NCBI RefSeq assembly: GCF_002897295.1
Contig: NZ_BEXF01000007.1
Span: 62,001 to 126,000 of the forward strand
Origin: Brevibacillus reuszeri
GTDB lineage: Bacteria > Bacillota > Bacilli > Brevibacillales > Brevibacillaceae
Direction: 5' to 3'
Length of the DNA stretch: 64,000 nucleotides
Below, piece after piece: positions 53,792-63,314 of the stretch. The notes under the pieces are model-generated. The model searched no databases. It was not told where the DNA came from and saw nothing but the letters and a program-made list of their open reading frames with translations. Every line of letters begins with the position of its first letter. The first letter of the stretch is position 1. A program made the translations under genes and the position numbers.

Positions 53792-53840
53792 GTGCCCCCT
53801 TTCGTTGAACGATCGTTCAACATGAAGGGGGCATTTCTTT
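53792..53840 (+). terminator. putP terminator with perfect palindrome
   Basis: TGCCCCCTTTC pairs with GAAGGGGGCA; the loop is TTGAACGATCGTTCAA, a 16-base perfect palindrome. T-rich after. Confidence 0.85.
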
Positions 53841-53954
53841 GAAACTGCTCTTTCAAAAAGGATGATTTCCTGACATTTTAGAGCTATGAATTGGAGCCAG
53901 CTTGTTTTACATTTATTGTAACCAAGAGACTAGTAAGGAGAGAGGAGTACATAA

Positions 53955-54527
53955 ATGAACGTACATCTACAAGGCAAAAAAGTGGTACTTCGCGATATCA
54001 GACCTGAGGATGTCCCAGAAATTTACTATTGGAAATACGAAGCAGAAGATCGCGAGCATCTCAACTGGAATGGACCATACAAACCTTTAGACCCGCTCAC
54101 AAAAGAAGAATATGTCAGTCTCCCCCGCTACGCCGAATCATTGGCGCTTGTGGGAACGGATGCCGCTCGAACCGAGCTAATCATCGAGATAGATGGGCAG
54201 CTAAAAGGCAGCGTGGGTCGCTACTGGATATCTGAAGAAACAAACTGGTGCGAAATTGGCATCGTCATTTACGACTCGCGGTACTGGTCGAATGGATACG
54301 GCCGTGAAGCTTTCCAAATGTGGATCGATTACTTGTTTACACACATGGATACGGTCCGTCTGGGGATTGGCACCTGGTCTGGAAATGAGCGCATGATGCG
54401 GCTGGCAGCTTACTGCGGAATGATCGAGGAAGCGCGGGTTCGCAAAGCAAGAATTGTGCGCGGAGAGTACTATGACGCAATCAAGATGGGGATGCTGCGC
54501 GAGGAATGGGAAGCACGCCAGGCATAG
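53955..54527 (+). CDS. GNAT acetyltransferase (RimJ/RimL-like)
   Basis: 190 residues. Acetyltransf_3 features: LQGKKVVLRDIRPEDVPEIY at the N-terminus, CEIGIVIYDSRYWSNGYGRE as coenzyme A loop region, and LGIGTWSGNERMMRLAAYCG. Substrate unknown, possibly a protein N-terminus or small amine. GAGAGGAG precedes ATG. Confidence 0.9.
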   Translation: MNVHLQGKKVVLRDIRPEDVPEIYYWKYEAEDREHLNWNGPYKPLDPLTKEEYVSLPRYAESLALVGTDAARTELIIEIDGQLKGSVGRYWISEETNWCEIGIVIYDSRYWSNGYGREAFQMWIDYLFTHMDTVRLGIGTWSGNERMMRLAAYCGMIEEARVRKARIVRGEYYDAIKMGMLREEWEARQA

Positions 54528-54558
54528 GTGGGCAAAACCATGTGGATTTGGAAAAGAA

Positions 54559-54600
54559 GAGAGCCCTCCTTTGTAGAAAAACCTGCAAAGAGGGCTCATC
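54559..54600. terminator. Bidirectional terminator
   Basis: GAGAGCCCTCCTTTG pairs with GCAAAGAGGGCTC between the GNAT and zinc-ribbon genes. Confidence 0.82.
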
Positions 54601-54610
54601 TTTATTTCGA

Positions 54611-55051
54611 TCAAGAACGTGAATCGTTCCTTGGATCAGTAGTATTCTTCGTTTCATGAAGCGGTGGCACAACCGCCGAGATATCAATGATCTCTGGCGG
54701 CATACTAAATTGATGACCGCAGGTTGGGCAAAATTTTGTTTCGAGGGCGACGATCTTTCCGCAAGCGCACTCCTTTTCGTTGTTCAGCTCCTTGATTTTG
54801 ATATGGAGCTGCTTGATTTCCCCCTGTATCGTCACAATCTCTTCGCAGTAGCCTTCGATTTCGGGTGTAGCTGTCACTGCTTGATTTCGGGAGAACCGCT
54901 CAAAAACGACCTCACCAATCTTGGCTTGCTTTTCTTCTACCTGCTTTTGCAAGTCCTGTGCCTGGAGCTTCAGGCGATTGATTTCCACGACCGTCTTTGC
55001 CTTTTGCCCTGCATCGGTTACTCCCTGCTTCAATTTATCTAGAAAGCTCAT
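54611..55051 (-). CDS. Coiled-coil zinc-ribbon protein
   Basis: 146 residues. A long helix (about 10-95) with heptads (LKLQAQDLQKQVEEKQAK, IKQLHIKIKELNNEK) is followed by a zinc ribbon C-A-C-G...C-P-T-C at about residues 97-117. The family is seen in many Firmicutes, function not known. GAGGAGG is 5 bases before ATG. Confidence 0.85.
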   Translation of the reverse strand: MSFLDKLKQGVTDAGQKAKTVVEINRLKLQAQDLQKQVEEKQAKIGEVVFERFSRNQAVTATPEIEGYCEEIVTIQGEIKQLHIKIKELNNEKECACGKIVALETKFCPTCGHQFSMPPEIIDISAVVPPLHETKNTTDPRNDSRS

Positions 55052-55203
55052 ATGGACCTCCTCTCTTCTTCTCTGGCGAACACCTTTTGCTTCGTGCCTT
55101 GCCTGATTTCATCCACGTTTTATTACTCTATATGGATATGGATATTCGTCATTGCTCCAGCCGATTACTGCGGTACTAGCGTTGGCTGTCCGCTGTCAGT
55201 ACG

Positions 55204-56550
55204 TCAGGCTGTTCGCCCTCTTTTTCCTCTCGTGATGTGTAAAATACCTTCAATCAATGCCACGACGAGCAAAGAGATGCCAAACAAAGGCATGATCACT
55301 CCTAAAACCACAACAAAACTGAGGAACCCAAAGGAAATTGGGCTGGAAACCTTTGGTGGAGCAAACTCCTGCTTCTCTGCCTTGCGTGATAGCCATGTCT
55401 TAATACCCCAGAAAATAACAAGCAGGAAAGCGAGGCAAACAACCGTATTCAGCAGCTTATTTGCCCAACCAAACAAATGTCCCTCATGCAATGGAATTCC
55501 CCACGTAAACCATTTTGCTAAAATGCCATAATCTTCATAGCCAGTTTGCGCAATCAATCTTCCACTATACTGATCGAAATAGGCGGTCATTTCCTCATAA
55601 GGACTGACATCCAAGCCTGTAACTCCTGTATTGCTGCTTTTGGACACGGTGTACACACCATCATCGCTGCCTGGATAAACAATGGAATATGGTTTGGAGA
55701 TGCGAGCTTCCTCTATTTTTTGCATCAGCTGTTCAATCGGCAGCCGATTGCTTTCATTGGTCAATTCTGTAGCAGCATTCATCCCGCCGTGATGAGCATG
55801 TGCATCGGTAGAGGCTGGCGCTTCATTTTTACGGGTAGCCCATGGAACCTCGCTCATGTCAGAAGTGAGTGCCTCTACCTGCGGCTGCCCGAGTGAAGGA
55901 TATTTTTGCGAGGCTGTGTAAATGAAATCTCCCATAAAGGCAGACCAGGGCAAGCCGGTAAAAATAATGATGATCATCGGAATCGTAATGATCGTTCCAA
56001 CAATCGCGTGACGCTTCTTTTTGCTTTGTCGCGGCGACAGCTTCGGGCTTTGCTTCCAAACTCGCCCTTTGAAGGTCAGGTAGAGGCCAGACACTAGTAA
56101 AAATATCGCCCAGGTTGCCGCCAGCTCGACCAGATAATTCACGACGGTTCCACCCACAAAGAGTGAGCTGTGCGTCTCGCGCATCACATTGGAAAAGGTG
56201 TACCTGGCATCCTGACTGCCGATCGTTTGGTTTTGCTCATCCAAAAATACGTACTTTTGCTCACCCGCAGCATTTTTCATGGTCAGGCGCGTATTGTATG
56301 GCTCATCTAGCATAATGACCTTGGAAACAGCAAAGCCATCGAATTGGTCCCTCGCCTGTTTGATCCCCTCATCTACCGTGAGCGTTTCTGTCTTGCTGCT
56401 TTTTCCAAAAAACAAATCCGCGTACGCCCTGTTTTCCACATCCGTGTAAAACAAATAGCCGATGCCGCTAAGCGTCAGTGTGATCAGTAGCGGTGTAATA
56501 AACAGCGCCGCATAAAAATGCCACCGCCAGAACCGATTGTAATTGCCCAT
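55204..56550 (-). CDS. PepSY-domain membrane protein
   Basis: 448 residues with about four to five helices: WHFYAALFITPLLITLTLSG, a long extracellular PepSY region, TWAIFLLVSGLYLTF, IITIPMIIIIFTGLPW and two C-terminal helices. A His-rich loop (DAHAHHGG, about 265-272) may bind metal. It belongs to the PepSY_TM/iron-regulated reductase-like group often found with siderophore uptake. Start ATG 56550 follows GGGGGAG. No Fur-like box is clear upstream; a GCTAT/ATAGC repeat is at about 56680-56695. Confidence 0.88.
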   Translation of the reverse strand: MGNYNRFWRWHFYAALFITPLLITLTLSGIGYLFYTDVENRAYADLFFGKSSKTETLTVDEGIKQARDQFDGFAVSKVIMLDEPYNTRLTMKNAAGEQKYVFLDEQNQTIGSQDARYTFSNVMRETHSSLFVGGTVVNYLVELAATWAIFLLVSGLYLTFKGRVWKQSPKLSPRQSKKKRHAIVGTIITIPMIIIIFTGLPWSAFMGDFIYTASQKYPSLGQPQVEALTSDMSEVPWATRKNEAPASTDAHAHHGGMNAATELTNESNRLPIEQLMQKIEEARISKPYSIVYPGSDDGVYTVSKSSNTGVTGLDVSPYEEMTAYFDQYSGRLIAQTGYEDYGILAKWFTWGIPLHEGHLFGWANKLLNTVVCLAFLLVIFWGIKTWLSRKAEKQEFAPPKVSSPISFGFLSFVVVLGVIMPLFGISLLVVALIEGILHITRGKRGRTA

Positions 56551-56736
56551 TTCCACTTCTCCCCCATGTCGATTTCGCCCGAGACCTGCCGCCCATTTAC
56601 GTTGCCGCAATGATTCGTCTGGGCTTCATTTATGAAGAGTATAAAATTTTTACGGGCTCAAGCTGAATGACTCGACATGGCTATTTTCGATAGCAATTGT
56701 GGCGGCTGCGTGAAAAGAATGTGAAAAAGGTGTGCC

Positions 56737-56782
56737 AAAAAAGCCCAGGGAGCACGACTGAAGGCGCTCTCTGGGCTTTTTT
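56737..56782. terminator. Bidirectional terminator after dynamin operon
   Basis: AAAAAAGCCCAGGGAGC pairs with GCTCTCTGGGCTTTTTT. Confidence 0.9.
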
Positions 56783-56822
56783 CTTCTTTGCTCTATGCTG
56801 TTACAGTGGCGGCAAATCTGCC

Positions 56823-58790
56823 TTACGCTAGCTCAGCAGCTACGCGATTCATCTTGGCTTCCAGCTCACCCAGATCGACATTCATATCGAGTGCAGCAAA
56901 AACACCTGTGAAATAGGCGTCGATTTGCTCGATGACACGCGCACGCTCGCCAGCTGCCATTTCGGTAAACAGCGTTTGGAACTGCTGATCGAGCTGCTCA
57001 CTGCCAGTCGCCACATAAGCAGCTACCGGATCTTGCAGACGCTTTTCCAAGTCTTCACGCATCTTCACCTTGCCATCCTGCTCAAAAAAGTCCTTCGTAT
57101 TTTTAAACAGGGAGAGCGCTGGCTGGAATGCAGCCTGTGCCACAGGCAGGTCCTCAGCAAAGGAAAGCGTCTCAACTTGACGTGCCTGGTAGGGAGCCAG
57201 TGTCAGGCTAGTAGCGTGGGTTTGAACATCCTTTTGCCATGCCTGCACCAACGAAACACCCTGCTTGTTGATGAACTTTTCCAGACGCAGTGTAGTTGCA
57301 CGCAGCTCCTGTGCCAAATCGTAGCTGATGGAGCGCAACAGGTCAGTCAGACAGCCTTGTAGCGCCTGCTTCAGGTTACGGCCATCTTCTTTAAGAACAG
57401 CCGGATTAAACGCAAAATTATAAAGCTCAGCGAATCGGAAAAAGAGGCGCTGCTTCACGTAATAAACCAATTCTTCCCGCTCTTTTGCCAAATCACGCTC
57501 CAGTGAGGTAGTTGACAAGGCTTCTACTGCTGAGAGGGCTGCCGTTTGTGCTGCGGTTGCCGCCTCCCGACGTGCCAGACGCTCGCTTTCACCGGATTGC
57601 GCCATCCGCATGAATTCACTCAAGGTATCGTATGCCCGGCGGATTTCACCCACGGCTGCGTTCACAGCAATCTGAGTCAGCTCTTCAATCGTAAAGCGCA
57701 GGAAATCTGCTTCAAATGAAGCCATACCAGACAGCTTGAAAGCCTCATCGGCAGCCATCAGCGCCTCGCCTTCCGCTGTTTGCGTGCGTTGACGGTATAC
57801 TTTTTCAGCCGATGCCGCCAGCTTGCCTTTTTCGTGCATACGCGCCAGCAGTGCGGTCTGACTGGAAACCGGATAAATTCGCGGCAAACGAATTCCGCAG
57901 GTCAACAGGTTTTTCTCCACATGGGTAATCACGCCTTGCAGCTCTTCCTCCGATGCAGCCAAATCAGCTGCATTGACAATAAAGAACATTTTGTCCATCT
58001 CAAACGTATCTTTTACACGTCCCATCTGCAGCAAAAACTCGCGATCCGCTTGTGCAAACGCGTGGTTATAGTAAGTAACAAACAACACGGCATCCGCATT
58101 TTTCATATATTCAAAGGCAACACCTGTATGACGCGCATTGATCGAGTCAGCACCAGGCGTATCTACCAAAACAATACCTTGGTCAGTCAACGGGCAGGAG
58201 TAGAACAGCTCGATGTACTCAGCAAAACATGCTTTTTCTTCCTTGGCTACAAAACCTTTAAATGCCTGCATGTCAACCAGCAGCTCGCCACCCAGATGAC
58301 TTGCCATGTCTCCCAAGCCCTTTGTGACGGCCTTCAGGAAGGTATAGTGCGGCTTCGCTGTTGGTGGGATTTGTGTAACATCAATGTTGCCCAGCTCAGC
58401 AAGTGCGTCTTCCAGCCCGCTTGCGGACAGGCCAAATACAGCAAGGGAACGAAGCACGTCCTGCTCGATTGCCTCTCTTTCCTTCAGTACAACGCGCACA
58501 GTCCCATGTGGATGCGCTTCATCCGGGGGCATGATTTTGTTAATCGCTGCTGTCGTCGGGTTTGGCGACACTGGCAGCACGAGATCACCCATCAATGCGT
58601 TGGCAAAGGATGATTTTCCGGCACTGAACGCCCCGAACAATGCCACAGTAAAACGGTTGGCTGTAAGGCGGTCTGCACGATCCAGCATAGCCTCCGCTTG
58701 CGCCTGCATACCTGGCACGGAGGTAATTACTGTACTTGTACGGCGCAAGCGCTCTGCTGCAGCCACTAGTTTGTCTCGTAGTTGATTCAT
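56823..58790 (-). CDS. Dynamin-like GTPase, second module (DynA C-terminal half-like)
   Basis: 655 residues. G1 GAFSAGKSS (53-61), switch I threonine around NPTTAAINK, G3 VDTPGADS, G4-like FIVNAADL. Then long helical regions with Ala-rich coiled coils form the neck and trunk. It matches the second half of B. subtilis DynA, which has two dynamin units in a 1193-residue chain. The ATG overlaps the preceding gene stop by 4 bases. Membrane fusion or repair is the known role. Confidence 0.9.
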   Translation of the reverse strand: MNQLRDKLVAAAERLRRTSTVITSVPGMQAQAEAMLDRADRLTANRFTVALFGAFSAGKSSFANALMGDLVLPVSPNPTTAAINKIMPPDEAHPHGTVRVVLKEREAIEQDVLRSLAVFGLSASGLEDALAELGNIDVTQIPPTAKPHYTFLKAVTKGLGDMASHLGGELLVDMQAFKGFVAKEEKACFAEYIELFYSCPLTDQGIVLVDTPGADSINARHTGVAFEYMKNADAVLFVTYYNHAFAQADREFLLQMGRVKDTFEMDKMFFIVNAADLAASEEELQGVITHVEKNLLTCGIRLPRIYPVSSQTALLARMHEKGKLAASAEKVYRQRTQTAEGEALMAADEAFKLSGMASFEADFLRFTIEELTQIAVNAAVGEIRRAYDTLSEFMRMAQSGESERLARREAATAAQTAALSAVEALSTTSLERDLAKEREELVYYVKQRLFFRFAELYNFAFNPAVLKEDGRNLKQALQGCLTDLLRSISYDLAQELRATTLRLEKFINKQGVSLVQAWQKDVQTHATSLTLAPYQARQVETLSFAEDLPVAQAAFQPALSLFKNTKDFFEQDGKVKMREDLEKRLQDPVAAYVATGSEQLDQQFQTLFTEMAAGERARVIEQIDAYFTGVFAALDMNVDLGELEAKMNRVAAELA

Positions 58791-60436
58791 GATTCCTTGT
58801 CTCCTTCACGCATGATCGCCTGCAAGCGTTCTTTTGCTGCTTCTTCGCCCGCAGCGAGGCTAGCAAGCTTTTGGTGTACATCAGCCAGCTCACGTAGTGC
58901 CGCGAGCTTCTCATGCCCAGCCGCACCCTCTGACCTCGCCTGCTCTTCCAATCGTGCTACTACCTGCTCGATGAAAGCAAGACCGACACGTCTGTACTCC
59001 AGCTTGATGCCAGCAGAAATATCGTTACAGTAATTCATGACATATTCACGCGATTGTGCCCCATCCTTGATGTGCTTGGCGAGAAACTCGGAGGTAATCT
59101 CGATTTTGGTCGCATGGACACGAGCATGATACTCGTCATCACGGATGTCATACACTTGTGGTTGTTTTCCCATCAGTTCTTTGAAATGGAAGTCGAGATT
59201 ACCCGCCACCTTCTCACGGAACTCTGCCAGCAACACTTCTTCACGACGCGTACGCTCTTCCTCTGTCTTTTTGCCCGCGAATAAAAAGCCCAGCTTGAAT
59301 CCAGGCTTGCGACTCTCCAAATAGCTCTCTGCCGCCTCGTTTGTGCTGTAATAGGTCAAACGAGCGTTGTCGAGCAAAACGCCCAAGTCCTTCTCCATCT
59401 GTCTGCGTGCTTCCTGCGAACGATTCTCCAGTGCTTTTACATGCGACTGCGCCTCTTGCAGAGCAGCTGCAACTTCTTGTGCACTTCGGCTGTCAACACC
59501 TGCTACCTCCAGGCTGTCCAGCTTGCTTTCCAGCTCTTGACGGCTGCTTGCCTGGCTTGCTTTTAATACCTGGATGTGTTCGTCAATCAGATGTGCCGCT
59601 GCACTGCGTACACTTTCTGCAACCAGCTCTTCGCGATCCTTGATTAGCTTACCGAGCATGAGTCTGAACTCTTCATACTGATTCTCCAGATGATCCGGCT
59701 CAGCAAGTGAAGTGTAGTAAATGCCGTCTGGCTTGATATTCCAGGTAGCAAAAGCTTCTTCCACACTTTCCTTGTAGCTGTCAAAGTCCAGCTCGAAGTC
59801 CAGGTGCTTGTCGATCATGTTGACGACCAAATAAACCGGTTTGCCCCGGTCTTTCAGCGTTTTGGTGAAATTGAAGTTTTCCTCTGCCTGCACATGGTTG
59901 TAATCCATCATGTAGATGACGACATCCGCCAAATGAAGCGCTGATTCTGTCGCGATTTTGTGTGCTGCATCAGTAGAGTCGATACCTGGTGTATCCAGCA
60001 GGCTCGAATACTCATCCAAAAATGTGCCCGGATACGAAACCTCAACGGATTCGACGGTATCTCCATCTACAGCAAACTGCTTCAGCTTTTCCATTTCGGT
60101 ATCTGGATCAAAGGTAATGACGCCGTTTGCATTTGTATACACACGAGCTGCCTTTTCGCCACCACGAATCTTCACGACATTTGCACTCGTTGGAATCGGA
60201 TTGGACGGCAGCAGTTTTACTCCGAGGAGTGTATTGATCATCGTCGATTTCCCTGCAGAAAAGTGTCCGCAAAAAGCGATGTTCAGCTCCGCCCGCTTCG
60301 TTTTGTCAGCCAGCTGCAACAGCTTGGCAGGTGTTGTCTTGTCACCTTGTTCCTTCATCTGTTCAGCTAATTGTTCCCATGTATGTGCAAGCCGGGAAAA
60401 ATCCGTTTCCCGTACCAATACCTGGCTATTAAGCAC
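58787..60436 (-). CDS. Dynamin-like GTPase, first module (DynA N-terminal half-like)
   Basis: 549 residues. G1 GHFSAGKST (57-65), switch I PTSANVVK, G3 LDTPGIDS, G4-like VVNMIDKH, then helical trunk text (QELESKLDSLEVAGV, ARSEGAAGHEKLAALRELAD). It is the counterpart of the DynA first unit. Start is GTG 60436 after GAGGGTGGG. The stop TGA overlaps ATG of the next gene, so the two GTPases are made in balance and probably hetero-assemble on the membrane. Confidence 0.9.
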   Translation of the reverse strand: MLNSQVLVRETDFSRLAHTWEQLAEQMKEQGDKTTPAKLLQLADKTKRAELNIAFCGHFSAGKSTMINTLLGVKLLPSNPIPTSANVVKIRGGEKAARVYTNANGVITFDPDTEMEKLKQFAVDGDTVESVEVSYPGTFLDEYSSLLDTPGIDSTDAAHKIATESALHLADVVIYMMDYNHVQAEENFNFTKTLKDRGKPVYLVVNMIDKHLDFELDFDSYKESVEEAFATWNIKPDGIYYTSLAEPDHLENQYEEFRLMLGKLIKDREELVAESVRSAAAHLIDEHIQVLKASQASSRQELESKLDSLEVAGVDSRSAQEVAAALQEAQSHVKALENRSQEARRQMEKDLGVLLDNARLTYYSTNEAAESYLESRKPGFKLGFLFAGKKTEEERTRREEVLLAEFREKVAGNLDFHFKELMGKQPQVYDIRDDEYHARVHATKIEITSEFLAKHIKDGAQSREYVMNYCNDISAGIKLEYRRVGLAFIEQVVARLEEQARSEGAAGHEKLAALRELADVHQKLASLAAGEEAAKERLQAIMREGDKES

Positions 60437-60633
60437 TACTATCCCACCCTCTCCAGTATTCCTGCTCTCTCTACTACTCTCTATTCTACCATGCCGAATG
60501 TATCATACCTTATGGGGTTGTTCAATTCTTTGTATGAAAGTTTATCCGTGGAATTTTCATCCGCATAATTTTCCTCTGTTCTGGAAAAAATCGCACTAAC
60601 ATGATATTCGCATCCTGAACGGGAGGGACTTCC

Positions 60634-62211
60634 ATGTTGCGAAGATTTTTGACTACGCGTCGCAAAAAGAAAACCTCCTCCCCTTTCATACAACGGGCAA
60701 TGCAGCAGCAATCGCCTGCTGTATTGTTGTCCACCAGCCTACAGGAAAACTTGGAGACAATTAAATCCGAGCTCGGAGCTCCTCACGATCTGCTTATCCG
60801 CTCACTGTTGATCGGCAACACTCGCCATACGTGTGCGATTGTAGCTATTGACGGGCTCGTGAATAGTGACATGCTGCACGATCAAGTGCTCAGCCATATT
60901 CAACTCATGATATCCATGGCAGGAAAAAGCGTTCCGGATGAGCCACAAACGATTCTCGGCCTGTTGTATGAGGAAGTACTTTCTGTCAGCGAACTCAATA
61001 AATCCTCAAACTTAACTGATGTCATGGATTGTGTTCTCTCTGGCGATATTGCCCTTTTTGTGGACGGGACAAGTGAAGTCATCATCATCGACAGCAAAGG
61101 CTGGAAAACACGTGCCACAGAAGAGCCTGTTTCGGAGGGCGTGGTACGCGGCCCGCGGGATGGCTTCACGGAAAATATCCGCGACAATACAGTTCGCATC
61201 CGCAGGCGGGTAAAGGATAAACATCTGAGATTTGACGGCTCCTACGTAGGGGTTCGCAGTAAAACCGCGCTTATCATCGCCTATATTGACAGCATCGTCG
61301 ATCCCGAGATGCTTAATGAAGTCAAGCGTAGAATCGCCACGATCGATATCGACGAGGTAGAGGAATCCGGCTTTGTCGAGCAGTGGATTGAGGATGATTT
61401 CTTATCTCCCTTTCCGCAGATTCATAATACGGAGCGACCCGACAAGGTGGCAGCCGCCCTGTTCCAAGGCCGTGTTGCCATTTTGCTCGACGGCACGCCC
61501 ATGGTCCTGATTTTGCCCATCACGATCGGTTTGCTTCTGCACTCGCCAGAGGATTATTACGATCGGTGGATAGCTGGCACACTTGCTCGGCTGCTCCGCT
61601 ACCTCGCTGCTTTTTTAGCTGTTTTTTCGCCTGCTTTTTATATCGCGCTGGTCACGTTTCATCCTGGACTTATTCCATCCGATCTCGCATTTTCGATTGC
61701 GGCTACACGGGATGGGGTTCCTTTTCCTGCCTTTGTAGAATCACTCATGATGGTCACCACGATGGAGCTGCTGCAGGAAGCAGGATTGCGCCTACCCAAA
61801 CCGATCGGTCAAACAGTCGGGATTGTGGGAGGTCTGGTGATTGGAGATGCAGCCGTATCCGCCGGCATTGTCAGTCCGGTCATGGTTATCGTCGTTGCGC
61901 TCACGGCGATCGCTTCCTTTGCCATTCCTTCGTATCCTTTGGCCATTGCGTTTCGGATGCTCCGTTTTCTCGCTATGTTTGCCGCTGCCATTTTTGGCAT
62001 ATACGGGGTCGTGCTGACCTTTATCATGATCATGATCCATTTAACCAATTTGACGAGCGTCGGCTATCCGTACCTGGCTCCTTTTACCCCGCAAATGCCG
62101 CAGGATTGGAAGGATTTGATCCTGCGAGCACCCATTACGTTTTTGCGGAAGCGACCGGGATCATTGCATCCAAAAGATGAAACACGCACCAGAACAGGGG
62201 ACTCCACATGA
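60634..62211 (+). CDS. Spore germination protein GerA-type subunit A
   Basis: 525 residues. The N-terminal soluble domain (about 1-290) carries AIVAIDGLVNSDMLHDQVL and GDIALFVDGTSEVIIIDSKGW; the C-terminal membrane domain has about five to six helices, with TAIASFAIPSYPLAIAFRML and PYLAPF near the end. It forms the pentameric ion channel of the germinant receptor in the inner spore membrane. GGGAGGG precedes ATG. First gene of a gerA operon, overlapping the next by ATGA. Confidence 0.93.
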   Translation: MLRRFLTTRRKKKTSSPFIQRAMQQQSPAVLLSTSLQENLETIKSELGAPHDLLIRSLLIGNTRHTCAIVAIDGLVNSDMLHDQVLSHIQLMISMAGKSVPDEPQTILGLLYEEVLSVSELNKSSNLTDVMDCVLSGDIALFVDGTSEVIIIDSKGWKTRATEEPVSEGVVRGPRDGFTENIRDNTVRIRRRVKDKHLRFDGSYVGVRSKTALIIAYIDSIVDPEMLNEVKRRIATIDIDEVEESGFVEQWIEDDFLSPFPQIHNTERPDKVAAALFQGRVAILLDGTPMVLILPITIGLLLHSPEDYYDRWIAGTLARLLRYLAAFLAVFSPAFYIALVTFHPGLIPSDLAFSIAATRDGVPFPAFVESLMMVTTMELLQEAGLRLPKPIGQTVGIVGGLVIGDAAVSAGIVSPVMVIVVALTAIASFAIPSYPLAIAFRMLRFLAMFAAAIFGIYGVVLTFIMIMIHLTNLTSVGYPYLAPFTPQMPQDWKDLILRAPITFLRKRPGSLHPKDETRTRTGDST

Positions 62212-63314
62212 GTGCACAAACGCTTGCGGAAAAATTAATAAGTAAAAATCATATGGGGATCAACATTGCCTCTGTAACAATTGGAGTCGGCATCCTCACG
62301 TTTCCCCGTACCTTGGCAAAAGCAACCGGAGCGTTTGATGGCTGGATTTCAGTCATCCTGAGCGGATCAATTGCGTGGGTGATAGGCTGGATGCTGGCCA
62401 AGCTGGCTGCACGCTTTCCCAGGCAAACGTTTTTTGAGTATACCTCCATCATTGCATCCAAGCCGGTAGGATATGTGCTGACAGCTTTGGTCTGTGTATA
62501 CACCATGATGTTCGTCTCATTCGAAATCAGAGCCATTGGAAACATTTCCAAACAGTATTTGTTCTACAATACGCCTGTCGAAATGATCACCCTGAGCTTT
62601 TTGTTGATCGTCCAATATGCGGTTGCCGGTTCGCGGATTGCGATGCTGCGTTTGAACCTTCTGTTTCTCCCGGTTGTCTTTGTGGTGATAGCCGTAGTGC
62701 TGCTGTTTACGACGCAGCTAGTTGAAATCGAGAATGTACGCCCGTTTTTTTCCTCTGACTGGCGCTCCTTGCTCAAAGGCACGGAGGGGGTTGGCCTTTC
62801 CTATTCCGGCTTCGAAATCATTTTGTTTTACACCATGCTGATGCGAAATCCGCAGGATGGACCTCGGGCGATCGCGCTTGGGCTTGCCATACCCGTTCTG
62901 CTGTATTTGACGATCTATATGTTTGTCATCGGGGTGTTTTCGGCAGAGGTAGCTAAAAATCTCACCTACCCAACCATTGAGCTGGCCAAAGAGGTAGAAA
63001 TCCCCGGCGGCTTTTTTGAACGTGTTGAATCGATCTTCTTCACCATTTGGATCATGACCATATTCAATACATGCGCCATGTGGCTGGATATCACGATCAT
63101 CAATCTGACTTCGATGTTTACGCGGATAACCAAGATTGTTTGGATTCTCATCCTCTCACCAATCGTCTATTTCATCGCAATGCTGCCGCAAAATCTGGTC
63201 GACTTTTTCTCGTTTGCCGATAGACTGACATACTCTGGCTTTATCATTGTGTACCTCATTCCTATCATTCTCTTGCTTATGGCGAAGATGCGAGGGGTAA
63301 AAGGTCATGAATAA
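62208..63314 (+). CDS. Spore germination protein GerA-type subunit B (GRKB)
   Basis: 368 residues, 10 helices of the amino acid/polyamine transporter-like fold. NIASVTIGVGILTFPRTLAK and FFEYTSIIASKPVGYVLTAL are typical of the family; it binds the germinant. It overlaps gene A by 4 bases and the third gene by 8 bases, so all three are coupled. Confidence 0.93.
   Translation: MSAQTLAEKLISKNHMGINIASVTIGVGILTFPRTLAKATGAFDGWISVILSGSIAWVIGWMLAKLAARFPRQTFFEYTSIIASKPVGYVLTALVCVYTMMFVSFEIRAIGNISKQYLFYNTPVEMITLSFLLIVQYAVAGSRIAMLRLNLLFLPVVFVVIAVVLLFTTQLVEIENVRPFFSSDWRSLLKGTEGVGLSYSGFEIILFYTMLMRNPQDGPRAIALGLAIPVLLYLTIYMFVIGVFSAEVAKNLTYPTIELAKEVEIPGGFFERVESIFFTIWIMTIFNTCAMWLDITIINLTSMFTRITKIVWILILSPIVYFIAMLPQNLVDFFSFADRLTYSGFIIVYLIPIILLLMAKMRGVKGHE

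Noticed and set aside
56551-56736. Fur box upstream of the PepSY gene
   Set aside because: Only a GCTAT/ATAGC repeat is seen; no match to the GATAATGATAATCATTATC pattern.
60540-60633. Sigma-G promoter for the gerA operon
   Set aside because: CATGATA and GCATA fragments resemble sigma-G elements, but no pair has the 17-18 base spacing, so no promoter is called.
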